From contig AJFK01000690.1 in NCBI GenBank assembly GCA_000467715.1, forward strand, positions 1-55,781: DNA of 55,781 bases, given 5' to 3'. Source of the DNA: Hysterium pulicare CBS 123377. Taxonomy: Eukaryota; Ascomycota; Dothideomycetes; Hysteriales; Hysteriaceae. Positions 22,501 to 34,060 of the stretch are shown piece after piece. The position numbers and the translations under genes were made by a program. Every line of letters starts with the position of its first letter. The first letter of the stretch is position 1. The notes below the pieces were generated by a model, which saw only the letters and a program-made list of their open reading frames with translations, was not told where the DNA came from and made no database searches.

Positions 22501-25388
22501 GTGACAGTGGTGACAGCGAAGCGTTCAATTCGTTATTCCGCCGCTTCTCGATCGCGGACGAGTCTGTTCTTCAGCCCCGAGGTCGCTCACCTATCGAAGA
22601 AGAAAGCTACAATGAAGAAGCTTCGCCCGAGTTATACCCTCTTCAAACTACCATTAGCCAGGCGCTTTCTTTACAGAATAACACACCTCCGCAGACCTCT
22701 ATGCCTCCTCCCGCTATGACTCTTTTTGATCCGGAAGACAGCAATCGTAGATTCGTTGGTACACCTGATTACCTTGCCCCGGAAACAATTAGTGGCAGTG
22801 GTCAAGATGAGGTTAGCGATTGGTGGTCTCTAGGCTGTATTTTATTCGAATGCTTGTACGGCTATCCGCCCTTCCACGCGGATACTCCGGATGAGGTGTT
22901 CCAAAACATTCTGGCTCGCAAGATTGAATGGCCCGAAGAAGAGACTGAGATCTCGGAAGAAGCTAAGGATTTGATGAATAGACTAATGTGTACTGATCCG
23001 TCAAAGAGGCTTGGTGCAAACCCCGAAGAAAAATATGCAAGTGGTGGAGAGGAGATCAGGAATCACCCCTGGTTTGCAGGTCTCAATTGGGCTTCTCTCC
23101 GTGACGACGAGGCCTCCTTCATCCCAGCGCCAGAGAACCCCGAAGACACCGAATATTTTGATACGCGAGGAGCCACTCTTCAGAGTTTTGCCGAATTTGA
23201 AGACCAGGTGTCATCGCCAGCCGCTACACCTGGTGCAGACTACCCCGAGCGCCCACACGATGCTTTGTCTCGGGTACGGTCCCAAGTCAGCGTCACAACA
23301 ATGAAGAGAGGTCTCATTCCTTTGCATATTCCCGCCCATGTTCGGGAAGGAAGATCCAGAAGACTCAGTGAACCCGTCGCCACCGACGATTTTGGTAGTT
23401 TTAGCTACAAAAACCTCCCTGTGCTCGAAAAAGCAAACAAAGATGTAATTCAGAAACTTCGGGCGGAGGCCATGCAGGCACAAACAAAGCCACCTTCAGC
23501 AGTACAATCTCCTGGCGTGGTTTCCCCATCGCCCTCTCTGGAATCCAGCCCAATGCTACCTGCGCCTTTAAAGAGGACGCTTTCCACGAACAGAGGTACC
23601 GGTAGACCTTCTTCACCATCTATCAGCGGCCCGAACTCCTCCCCCAGTCGAGCATCGCAGCCGTCCTCTCCATTGCTGGTGCAATTCAGTACCGGGCAGA
23701 ATCACGAACGACGCAAGACATCAAGTAGTTCCTCAACACTATCACATCAGACGAGCAACAGCAGTTCATTGCAACCAGGGAATTTCTTCGAAGCTCCTCG
23801 TCTGTCAACTGGCTTCCGGCCAACATCAGACGCATCTTCTCCCATCAAGCTTGTCAAGACGCCTTCGGCAATGTCCACATCATTTCAAGAGAAGAGTAAT
23901 TTCTCGCAACGCCAGCCTTCTTTGACACATACTAGTGTTCCGTCCCCTAGAGCGCGATCCCAGACAATTGGCTCTCAAGAAGGAGATGTCGTACGTGATC
24001 TTATACCCAACCACCATAAGCGGCGAAGTCAGGTGTTCGATGTATCTCCATCATCCTCAGACACGGAGGATTCCAGAGCCAAGGCACTTCTTCGTGTTCA
24101 GAGACGTAGGCAGAGCTCTCGCAGGCTTTCCCAGATCAGCCTCGCTGATGGCCCGATGTTTCGGCCCTTGGATGTTCTTGTTTGTGAAGATCACCCTGTG
24201 TCGAGGCTGGTCATGGAAAAACTATTGGAAAAGCTACGATGCCGTACTTTGACGGTGCAGACTGGTTCCGAGGCCGTACGTTACGCCATGGGTGAGGTTA
24301 AATTTGACATTATCATGATGGAATTCAAACTTCCTCAACTCAACGGCGCTGATGTTGCCCGAATGATTCGAGATACTAAGAATGCCAACTCGCACACCCC
24401 GATTGTCGCCGTCACAGGCTACTTGAAGGAGCTGCAGGCGCCCCATCACTTCGATGGACTTATCGAGAAACCTCCCACTATCTCCAAGCTGACTGACATA
24501 ATGGGTAAGCTGTGTCAATGGAAGACACCTCCGCCAAATTGGACTCCAACTCACTACCCATCTATGATGCCCTCAAGTCTGCGTCAAGAGTCGACCACCC
24601 GACAAGAGGACAGCCCTACCTCCAACTCGTCAGGCTTCCCACCCGTGCCCTCTGGAAGCTATCGTGGTTCTAGCAGAGAGGATTCCATCAGCTCCAGCTT
24701 CTTTGGAGACGCAGATGAACGCAGCGGCGACGTGCCCGTTACTATCCTCGGTGCCAGGCAAAACATCGAGGATTGGAGAGATCGCGATCTCGCGCGCGTG
24801 ATGAGTGGACTGGGTATTTCCGAAGACCCCATGGGGAATGTCGATCTGAAGGACGTGGGGCAGACTCTTCCCGTTCCGCATGACCTTGGCACGTCAGCTC
24901 CAGCCGCTCTGGAAAACGCAACCATCAGAAAGCAGCGATCCGCCGACCTTGCTGGCGCCAAACGGCGTGTCCTCGAAACCAGGAAACACGAATCCGCCGA
25001 GTCAGGCGACGATGAAGATGAGGAGCTTGGCAACGTCAATGTGCGTTCTCGGAGCCCCAAGGCCCGGCCCAAGTCCTCCTCCAAACTAGGCATTGAGATG
25101 ATGCGCACCAACAGCCGGGGAAGTGTTATATCCGTTGAAGACTTCGCAGTAGCAGAAGTCTTAGCCTCGTCGCCTCCGCCAGTCATAGCTGAAGATTGTG
25201 CGGCCGAGGAGCAGACACTTGCAGCGACTGCAGATATTCCCCCTGTATCTCTCACACCGCCAGAGATCTTCCCACGCGTACCCGGAGACGAAGTGCAGGA
25301 GTTCGAGATGGATACGCCCAAGCGTAGCCATTCTCAAACCATCGATCCTGATCCAACTCCAAAGGCGGCTGGTTCACCTCGTCGCTAA
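19540..25388 (+). CDS. rim15: Rim15-type serine/threonine kinase with PAS, zinc-finger and receiver domains
   Basis: Exons 19540-20073 and 20133-25388 (59-nt intron) give 1929 aa. Rim15 integrates nutrient signals from PKA and TORC1 and drives quiescence, stress and meiotic programmes through endosulfine phosphorylation. Domains in order: PAS-like (AEHSLNVIMDLDLDGKIRW, about 45-110); a CxxC...H...C finger (CRICERQITPWWFEKHTELC) near 230; an AGC-family kinase from about 731, with glycine loop ISKGAFGSVY, catalytic HRDLKPDN (D856) and DFG (874); an insertion of roughly 170 residues between DFG and GTPDYLAPE (about 1054), typical of Rim15; and a C-terminal receiver (about 1524-1641). In the receiver the acidic pocket (VCED) and the late Lys (EKPP) are present, but the usual phospho-acceptor Asp is Glu at 1575 (IIMMEFKLP). 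Long Ser/Pro-rich linkers separate the domains. Confidence 0.96.
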
Positions 25389-26273
25389 AACGTTAACCGT
25401 ATTTGCATTTCCTAGCGCTCCTGATAGATTGCATACATTTGCTTTTTGTTACTGATGTGTTTTGTCACATTCTGTCCTTAATAGTTTTCCTTTTTTCTAT
25501 CATCAATTCGAGCAAGGTGTTGGTGGTGTTCGCTGGATTTCCGCACCAAACAAATGGGATTACTTGGGCCGTCTGGCGTTTTCTTTTCAGTATTCTATTC
25601 TTGTACCTGCATGGCATCAATTCGGCGGAGGACTTCTCTGTACACATTTTATTTCTCTCTTTCTCTCTCTGGACTCTGCTTGCTCCACTACCACACAGAC
25701 TGATAACCATCGCTCGCTCTCTCCACTCGTTTTTCGTTCATTGCAGTTGCATATTTAACCTCCAATTTGGCTCATCAGCTGGCTACTCATGCCCATTCAG
25801 TCTGCATATTCTATCTATGGGTCGGCCAGCCTTTTCTATCGTTCTCTCGTCTTCTCCTTTGTCTCTTGACCGGGCGGGGGCTTTGGTCTAACTGCCTTGG
25901 AAGAAGTCCTTCATCTTTTTTCGTGTGTATCGTTAATGATATGGCTTCTATGTTGCCTTCTCTAAGCGCGCCATGGGAGTCTTTGGTGTTCTCGCTGACA
26001 AAATTGGCTGTGCTGGAGGGGGCTGGAGGGGGCTGAAGAGTTTGAAGTGGGGTTGGAATGATGAAGGGGAGAATAGCTTCGTATACGGATATACCTCGCT
26101 GTAGCATGTATATGGATCGAAAGAATGGAAGTGGTTCGCAAATTGCGAGAAAAGGTGTCTTTCTCTCTTTTGGTGATATTGCGATAAGCTTTCACCTACT
26201 TCTAACATTCTTCCTCGCCCGCACTATACCTGAGATTTCCCTCCTCCCCTCCTCCCTTTCTTATCCCATCTAT
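25389..26273. other. Convergent intergenic region after rim15
   Basis: Pyrimidine-rich sequence between two convergent stops, about 0.9 kb. Open frames here follow the base skew and show no conserved protein features. Likely holds the 3' UTRs. Confidence 0.5.
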
Positions 26274-27184
26274 CTACTCCAACATCCCCCCATCAATCCT
26301 ATAAACAGCACCAGTAACATAAGTACTCTTCCCACTCAACAACCAAACAATCAGTTCCGCTATTTCCTCCGGCTGGCCCTCCCTCTGTAACGGCACCGTT
26401 GGTGTTGGCAAAACACCTTTCCCCTTGGTCTCCATGTCTCGCACCATGGGCGTGTTTATTTGACCGGGGGCTATGGCGTTTATGCGGATGGATCGCGAAC
26501 CGGCGTCTTTTGCGCTGGTGCGGGTTAGGCCGTGGACGGCGTGTTTGGATGCCTAGATCGTGGTGAGTTCTTGCGTGAGAAAGAAGTCTAATTAAGACTT
26601 CGAAGCTCTAGGAAGAAACGAGATAGCATGCTTCCCTGAATTTTGCCCTTTTCATGCTGATATTGAGGGGAAGATGAATCAAGACTTACAACATATGCAC
26701 TATCCCCCCCAAACCCCATCAAACCGGACACACTGCCCACATTCACAATACTCCCTCCATCTGCCATAGCCCCTTCTCGAAGTTGTGCTCGAAGACATTT
26801 AAACACCCCGCCGGCATTTATATTCATCACCTCCTCATACTCGGCATCCGTAACCTCCCAAACGGGCTTCGGCGCCCAAAGCGGATGAAAGCCCGCGATA
26901 TTCGCCGCGCCGTGCAACTGCCTGTGCTCCGGGAAGTGCTTCAGCGTCTTCTGGATCCAGGAGTCGACGGCCGAGGTGGAGCGGATGTCGAGGTGGGTGG
27001 AGAGGATTTTGGAGGCGCCGTCGGGGGAGAGCGAGGAGAGCGTCTCGTGGGCGGTGGAGAGTTTGGAGGCGCTGTAGTCTGCGAGGGAGAGGATGGCGCC
27101 TTGGCTGGCGAGGAGTTTGGCTGTGCTGAGGCCCATGCCGGAGGCGGCGCCTGTTAGGGCTATGAGTTTGTTTTTGAGGGACAT
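26274..27184 (-). CDS. Short-chain dehydrogenase/reductase (FabG-like)
   Basis: Exons 27184-26690 and 26552-26274 (137-nt intron) give 257 aa. Classical SDR fold using NAD(P)H. Cofactor motif TGAASGMG is at 11-18, the NIAG structural motif follows in mid-chain, the catalytic Ser is S151 (NVGSVSG), and the catalytic Y164/K168 lie in YVASK, which spans the intron: splicing joins AYV to ASKHAVHGLT. The C-terminal IRINAIAPGQINTPM loop and YVTGAVYRIDGG end are typical of 3-oxoacyl-ACP reductase-like SDRs. Substrate cannot be assigned. Codon use is C-ending at the start and G-ending at the end of the gene. Transcribed divergently from the alpha-mannosidase gene 573 bp away. Confidence 0.92.
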
Positions 27185-27756
27185 GCTTTTGGGGTGGGTG
27201 GATTGAGGTTTTGAAGGCTAGGTGTGTGCTTTGGAAGAGGATGGTAGGTGGATTGGGAGCTGAAGATTCGCAAGGAGACGGAAAGACGATAAAGGAACGA
27301 AGATCGATCAGTGATATTGATATAGAAATGAAAGCGTTAGATAGTTCCAATCAAACTGTGCTCCATTGACAGAAGGTTGCTATTCTTTTCTATGGCTGGC
27401 GGTTATGATTCTCCGTCCCCACGGGGAAGCTCGGCGGATGACGCCATTTCGGGGATTCTGCGGAGCCCCGCATGGAATAGGTCAATTCATCTTGAGTCTA
27501 TATTTTCTAGTTGCTGGCACTTTGTTCCTGGTTACATTTGGAACTGAAAGGGTGCTGGACGGGTTGATGAGCGATGGAATGAGTTGAGACGAAAGGACTC
27601 GGACGCTTTGACCATGAATTCCCAGAATAAACTGCGGGGAAGCTTGAATGCAAGGGACCGCCCGACTCGAGCTGAGAGCTCCCCCAGTACTCATGCATCA
27701 TCACTCCACCTAACACCTATCCACACCTGTTGCTGCACCAACACTCGTTCATCATC
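27185..27756. other. Divergent promoter of SDR gene and ams1
   Basis: About 570 bp between divergent starts. I see no gene; the right half is the presumed ams1 promoter and leader. Confidence 0.5.
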
Positions 27757-30700
27757 ATGGGTGGTGAAATGAAACCGGACATGTCGTCCTCGAAGTCGTA
27801 CCCAAAGCTTGCAGCTGGTCCTGTGGGCAAGCAGATCCATCACATCTATTCGGATCGTCTACGTCAGTTCACCGACAATGGCCAGTATAGAGAACAGGGG
27901 CTTTTACCGTGAGTACATCCTACGAAATCAGTTTCAAATATACTCTACTTTGCACATACAATTGCGAAGATGGGTTACATGAACGGGATGTTGAATTGCC
28001 TACAGAAGAATCAACGAAGCCACAGCCTCAGACCAAGACCACGTAAAGCTCTCCGTCTACCATGCCAAAGGCCTCTCCCGCCCAACCTTCAAAGAGGCAA
28101 CCTGGAACAAATTCCACCCTACAAAAGTCGGCGAGTCTTTCGGTCCTAGCTGGTCTACGCATTGGTTCAAGATCCAGCTTACCGTCCCCAAAAACCTCCT
28201 CGACAAAGATCATCTCGAATTCCATTGGGATGCGAACAATGAGGGTATGATTTGGACTGAGGATGGAAAGGTCGTCCATGGATTGACCGGTGGCGGAGAA
28301 AGAACCGAGTGGATTCTGCCGGAGAGCTTTAGAGATGGAGAGGAGCATATCTTTTATATCGAGATGGCTTGTAATGGCATGTTTGGAAATGCACCGGGTG
28401 GCGATTCGATCCAGCCTCCCGATCCGAATAAGACCTTTCAGCTGCATACCGCGGAGATTGTTGCTGTGAATTTGGAGGCGAGAGCGTTGTTTTATGATTT
28501 CTGGGAAATCGGAGGTGGGTTTGAGATGGTATCGTGATGGATAGTTTTGCTGACATTTATAGATGCCTCGAGAGAATTTCCCGGAGACTCGTGGGAAGCG
28601 CATGAAGCCCAACAAATCTGCAATTCGATTATGGATACTTTCATTGCCGGCAATGGAAGCAAGGAGACCATTGTCGAGTGTCGCAAGATTGCGAAGAAAT
28701 ATCTTGGAGACGTGGATACGCATAAAATCTACGATAGCGACAAGGACGCCATTATTACTGGCATTGGTCATTGCCACATCGATACCTGTTGGTTGTGGCC
28801 GTGGGCTGAGACGAAGCGGAAAGTTGCACGATCGTGGTCGAATCAATGCGATCTTATCGATCGATATCCCGAGCTTCGGTTCTGTGCTTCGCAGGCCCAA
28901 CAATACAAGTGGCTGGAGCTTTACTACCCTGATGTATTCGACCGGGTCAAGAAGAAGGTCAAGGAGGGTACATTCCAGCCGATTGGAGGAAGCTGGGTGG
29001 AACATGATACTAATATGCCAAGTGGAGAGTCTCTAGTTAGACAGTTCTTGTATGGACAACGATTCTTTGAGAGTCGCTTTGGGAAACGCTGCCGGACGTT
29101 CTGGCTCCCGGACACCTTTGGCTATTCCACCCAGCTTCCTCAGATTTGCCGGTTGGCTGGAATGACTCGGTTCTTCACTCAGAAATTGAGCTGGAACAAT
29201 ATCAACAACTTCCCTCATACCACCTTCAATTGGGTATCTTTGGACAATAGCCAAGTCATTTGCCATATGGCACCATCAGAGACTTATACCGCAGAAGCGA
29301 ACTTCGGCGATGTCAGACGTAGCGTTACGCAGCATAAGTCACTGGATCAGGATCATAGTTCTCTCCTAGTATTTGGCAAGGGAGATGGAGGCGGTGGACC
29401 AACCTTCGGGCACATTGAAAAGCTAAGGCGTTGCCGTGGAATCAGCGACAAAGTCGGGCTGCTGCCGCGTGTCAAGCTTGGAGATTCTGTCGAAGACTTC
29501 TTCGATCGACTGGAGAAGAAGATTGAGAACGGCACCGATCTCGTGACTTGGTACGGCGAGCTTTACTTCGAACTCCACCGCGGCACGTACACTACGCAAG
29601 CAAACAACAAGCGGAACAACAGAAGTGCCGAGATTATGCTTCGAGATATTGAATATTTGGCCACGTTGGCTAGTATCAAGGACACGATTGATGGAAAGAA
29701 ATCCTCTTACAAGTATCCGAAGAAAGATATCGATGATATGTGGGAGGATGTTCTGCTATGCCAATTCCATGATTGCTTGCCTGGCAGTTCGATTGAGATG
29801 TGTTATGATGATTCGGACGAGGTATGATGTTCTCCTCTTCAACTGCGCTGGACCATGCTGATCGGATACCTAGCTCTACGAGAAAGTCTTCAAGACCGGC
29901 GAGAAGTTATTAGCCGAAGCTCTGTCTGAACTTGGACTTGACAATAAGCCAGTTCCCGGGAGTAAACTCATTGCTCTCAACACACTTCCGTGGCCAAGAA
30001 CCGAATTAGTCAAGCTGCCACCTACTGTTAATGGACCTAAATATGGGTTAGCTCACGGCGCACCCGGTGTCATGGAAGTGCGGACTCTCGCATCACGTTA
30101 CTCGGCCACCACCGCCTCTATCAAGGAAACTAAAGAAGGCGTCTTCGAACTGTCGAACAGCCAGTACAAGGTTGAAGTATCCAGTGGTGTTATTACTTCC
30201 TTGTATGACAAGGCTGCGGATCGGGAACTCATCCCCAAGGGCAAAAAAGCCAATCAACTCGTCATCTTCGATGATAAGCCACTCTACTGGCAAGCCTGGG
30301 ACGTCGAGGTCTTCCACTTGGAGTCTAGAAAGGAACTACAGCCCAGCAAGTCATCGATTGTTGAAGAAGGTCCCCATCGCGTGAGTGTGGAGGTGGAAAC
30401 GAAGATCAGTGACGACAGTTGGATCAAGACTACCATATCTCTCCCAGCCGTCGTCGGAAACCAACCCTCCTGCATCGAAATGTCCTCCGAAGTCGAATGG
30501 CGCGAGAAGATGAAATTCCTAAAGGTCGAATTCCCAGTTGACATCGTCAATACCGAGGCTTCCTATGAAACGCAATTTGGCATCGTAAGGAGACCAACCC
30601 ATTATAACACAACCTGGGATATGGCCAAGTTCGAAGTTTGCTGCCATAAGTGGGCGGATTTGTCTGAGGCTGGGTATGGTGTTAGTGTGCTCAATGATAG

Positions 30701-31347
30701 CAAGTATGGTTTTGCGACTGTGGGTAGCTTGATGCGATTGAGTCTTTTGAGGGCACCTAAAGCGCCGGATGCGCATGCTGATATGGGTATGTCTTACTCC
30801 TTCCTCTTCATCCCATATCCACATCTTTATTTTTAATACGTTACTGACCTGCGATAACACAGGCCGCCACCACATCCGCTACGCCATCTTCCCCCACAGC
30901 GGCCCCCTAGGTCCGGCCACCGTAAAGACAGCCTTCGCATTCAACAACCCCCTCAAAGTAATCGGGCAAAAAGGAAACATACCCTCAAACTCCAAAACTC
31001 CCTCCCTCCTCTCCTCCCTCCGTATTTCAGGCGCCGACAACCTCATCCTGGATACCATCAAGCGCGGCGAAGATGACGAGGATGTATCGCTTGGTCTTCT
31101 ACCCGCGAGAAAGGGGAGGAGCATCGTTGTGAGGGTTTATGATGCTATGGGTGGGAAGAGTAAAGGGAGACTGGAGTGGGGTGAATTGAAGGTTGGTAAG
31201 GTTGTTAAGTGTAATGTGCTGGAGGATGATGGGGAGGAGGTAAAGAAAGAGGAGTGGCAGGAGGAAGGGACGGGAGTGAGGAAGGAGGGGGCGGAGATTG
31301 TTGTTAGGGCGTTTGAGGTTGCTACGTTCCGGTTGGAGTTGGCTTAG
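27757..31347 (+). CDS. ams1: Vacuolar alpha-mannosidase, glycoside hydrolase family 38 (Ams1)
   Basis: Five exons, 27757-27908, 28006-28514, 28563-29821, 29874-30786 and 30863-31347, give 1105 aa. Ams1 trims alpha-mannose from free oligosaccharides in the vacuole and reaches it by the Cvt/autophagy route without a signal peptide; none is seen here. GH38 zinc ligands are in [13 protein letters not shown] (about residue 290) and [10 protein letters not shown] (about 621). The nucleophile Asp is in WLPDTFGYS (about 402). The C-terminal half has the usual beta-sandwich segments, such as [14 protein letters not shown] and [13 protein letters not shown]. The length matches Ams1 (about 1080-1110). 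All introns are 48-97 nt, the last with a TTACTGAC branch. The end of exon 5 is Glu/Lys- and G-rich, leading into a 3' minisatellite. Confidence 0.96.
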
Positions 31348-31788
31348 GGGAGGGATGGATGAGAGGAGGTGGGATGAGAAGGAGAGGAGGTGGGATGAGA
31401 AGGAGAGGAGGTGGGATGAGAAGGAAAGGATGTGAAAAATATGTTTTGGCGATTTGGGGAATGTGCCACGGTATATAATGTGCAATTTCGGATCCTTAAA
31501 ATGTCAATTGCATGAACCGCATCCTCTTTTTTTGTTCGTATTTACTTGTTCTAGACGGTCCCATATATCCGCAGTACAAACACGATGCATGTGAAATGAA
31601 AAGCAAAGGCCGTGAATCCAAACATAGATTTAAACGCCTAGATACATGGTCAATAGGGTCAGTCACCCATGCCAGCCGCTGCGTAACCAATCCCTCCTAT
31701 ATCCACATGCAGCCAACCCTCCCTTCTCCCCCAAAAATGCACAAGGCATCTCACGAATCCTCAATGAAGGACATGAGTTGACACCCCG
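31348..31788. other. Convergent intergenic region between ams1 and sec9
   Basis: Holds the ams1 3' flank with a 21-bp tandem repeat, and the presumed sec9 3' UTR. No gene seen. Confidence 0.5.
31361..31423 (+). repeat. Minisatellite, 21 bp x 3
   Basis: Three perfect tandem copies of the unit gagaggaggtgggatgagaag, followed by a degraded partial copy. It starts 13 bp after the ams1 stop, so it should lie in the 3' UTR. Purine-only on this strand except for T. Confidence 0.9.
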
Positions 31789-33459
31789 TTAATGGATACG
31801 ATCTAGCCTTGCGCGGTTCATGGCGATCTGATCGTCGACCTGTGGTAATGTTAGTGACATATCGGAATTGTGGCCTCCTAGAAAGCCGTGTTGCGAAGAG
31901 GAGGAAACCTACCTTATCTGTTTTGCCAATGATGCGATCGATGTGTTTGTTTTGTGTTTCCACCTCCTCACCCATTGCCCGTCCGAGAGCATTTAACTGC
32001 TGCTATTTAGCACGATCGTCTATATGAGGCAGGGGACTAGACTCACTCGTTTTGCTGCTCCGTGAAGAGCATCGAGGTTTCCATCTATCTCCTGGAAACG
32101 AAGTGTTAACAAGTTGTATCACGTGAGCGTGTACGTGAGTATAGATCACGTGCTCAGAACAACATCGTTCAGCCGATGCCGCTTGAGGATAAATTAAGGA
32201 AATGTTTCAAAACTTACGTTCTCCATCTCATCATCTTCACTAAATGATATTAGTACAAGGCCAATTGAACGAGGAATTGCCCCAAACATACCTGTCGGCT
32301 TCGAACTGATACTTTGCCCTATCCGCTAGTGTCGATCCACCAGGCTTCCTGATTAAATTTCCATTTAGATCCCGATTGACAGCCTGGCTTCTAGCCTGGC
32401 TATCCCAGGCAGCTTTTCTACTTGCGTCTCGCTGGTCTCGCTCCTGTCGGTGATTATCCATGATCTGCTGATCCCTCGCTTCACGCCTACTAGCGCTCGT
32501 GAGCGGGTTCCCGATGTGCACAGCGAACATAGATTTATTGAGCGTCTTCAGCTCTCGGGCCTTCTCTTCCGCAATGCGGTTTTGTGAGGCGGCCAGATCG
32601 AGATTGCGCTCGGTGTTGTGGATGCGCTCGCCCTGGGCCCCCAGACGAGCGAGTGTGTCTCGACCTGTCTCTTCGGCTTGTTGTGCAAGGCGGAGGGCGT
32701 TTCGGGTTGAGGAGACGTCTTGTTGCTTCATGAAGCGGATTTCTTGCTTCGTGGCGCTGATGTCTTCTTCCTCTTGCTCTTCTTCTGTGAGTTGGCGGTC
32801 TTGGTAGGCACCGTAGCCTCCGCCTTGGGCGGGATCGTAGCCTGAACCACCAGCGCCAGCGCTTCCGTAGCTACCACCCCCATAACTACCAGCTCCACCA
32901 GCTGCATTGGGTCGGCTGCTCGGTTGGCTTTGTTGAACTCGCTGTGCAGCGTTGCCGAAGAGCGCTTCGCGGCCGGCGTCGGTGCTCATTGTGTCTTGGC
33001 TGTCGGAACGGCCAAGTCCTGGAGTTTCACATGTCAGCACTGAGGTCCTGCTTCAATTTGATTGAGAATATAGAATAGGTGATACGTACCTCCATAGCCA
33101 CCAGGCCTTCTGGCAGCCTGTTGATCTCCACCTCCAAACCTATCTCCCCCGTAACCACCTTGGTTCCCACCATACGATTGTCCATAACCCCCTCCTTGTG
33201 GTGGACCGGCTCTTGCTCCGCCGTATTGACCTCCAGGTCCCGTCACAGCAGGAGACTTGTTGTCTCGCCTGAATGAATCCTGGGAGCCACCGGAATACGG
33301 AGGCGGATTGGCGTAGGGGTCATTCGCAGGCGGGGCTGCATAGGGGTTGGCGGCAGGAGGGGTGCCTTTGTCTTTCTTGCGGGACCCGAAGAGAGCGGAG
33401 CGGTTTGCATCGTCGTTGCCTGCATCCTCGCCCTTTTTACCGAAGCCGAATTTACGCAT
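31789..33459 (-). CDS. sec9: Sec9/SNAP-25-type plasma-membrane t-SNARE
   Basis: Six exons, 33459-33090, 33018-32292, 32239-32218, 32091-32047, 31996-31913 and 31839-31789, give 432 aa. Sec9 supplies the Qb and Qc helices that pair with Sso1/2 and Snc1/2 to fuse secretory vesicles with the plasma membrane. The N-terminus starts MRKFGFGKK and is rich in Gly/Pro/Tyr, as in fungal Sec9. The Qb SNARE motif covers RNALRLAQQAEETGRDTL through NLDLAASQNR; the Qc motif starts at SEDDEMEN and ends VDDQIAMNRARLDRIH, the characteristic SNAP-25 terminus. It has no transmembrane segment, as expected. Exon 3 is only 22 nt, and the entire Qc helix is assembled from four tiny exons. The acceptor of exon 5 lies in a CAG-CAG repeat, so one or two extra Gln are possible. 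Confidence 0.95.
32119..32152. promoter_or_regulatory. Two CACGTG palindromes inside sec9 intron 3
   Basis: TCACGTGA at 32119-32126 and ATCACGTGCT around 32147-32152, 27 nt apart, both in the 126-nt intron between the micro-exon and exon 4. Could be transcription-factor sites or pairable intronic elements. Function is inferred only. Confidence 0.3.
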
Positions 33460-34060
33460 TGTGGTTGTGGTTGTTGTGTGGAAAGTGTGGGATAATGAGG
33501 GTGCTGAGAGCTGAGAGCTGACGGTTAGCTGAGTAGTGGGGTACTTGAGGTTGAATACAGTATCTCGAGAAAAGAAGATTGGGGGTGTTGAAAGGAAGGA
33601 GGGTCTTTAGTTACCTGGGGTTCTCGAATTATGCCTGTGAAGAGTGTATGGAGAAAGTCACAGGTGGTGGATTGAGTGTTTGAGGCAAATGGAGGTTGTA
33701 CGCTCGCGGTTTCAAGGGTCCTTTGGGGCTGAGAGCTGAAGCGTCGTCGTACTCGGCAGACGGTGGCTGTGTTGCTGAGTCACGATGCTTGCGCCACGCC
33801 TCAGTCAGTTTTCGGCATCTCCACTCGACTTTCTTTGATGTTTCCACAACATCGCACTCAAACATTGTGTACAAACTACGTATTTCCGAGACAAATGTCT
33901 CAGCTACTAGACCGATAAGTGGCTAGTGAGCAAATACGGCGCGATTCTTCCGTTTTCATCATATTTTATCGCTTTGATTCACCATATCATCTCATCCGAT
34001 CTCAAATCCCTTCAACTTTAAAAGCGAGTATATTATACATTCTTATTCAAATTGATTATA
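33460..34060. other. sec9 upstream region
   Basis: Presumed sec9 promoter and 5' UTR. An 81-codon minus-strand frame (33874-33629, beginning MYTMFECDVV) has protein-like composition but no resemblance to any family I know and could be an upstream ORF. The part after 33900 is AT-rich. Confidence 0.4.

Noticed and set aside
33629-33874. 81-codon frame upstream of sec9
   Set aside because: Reads acceptably but has no recognisable feature and sits in the probable sec9 5' UTR. Could be an upstream ORF, not supported as a gene.
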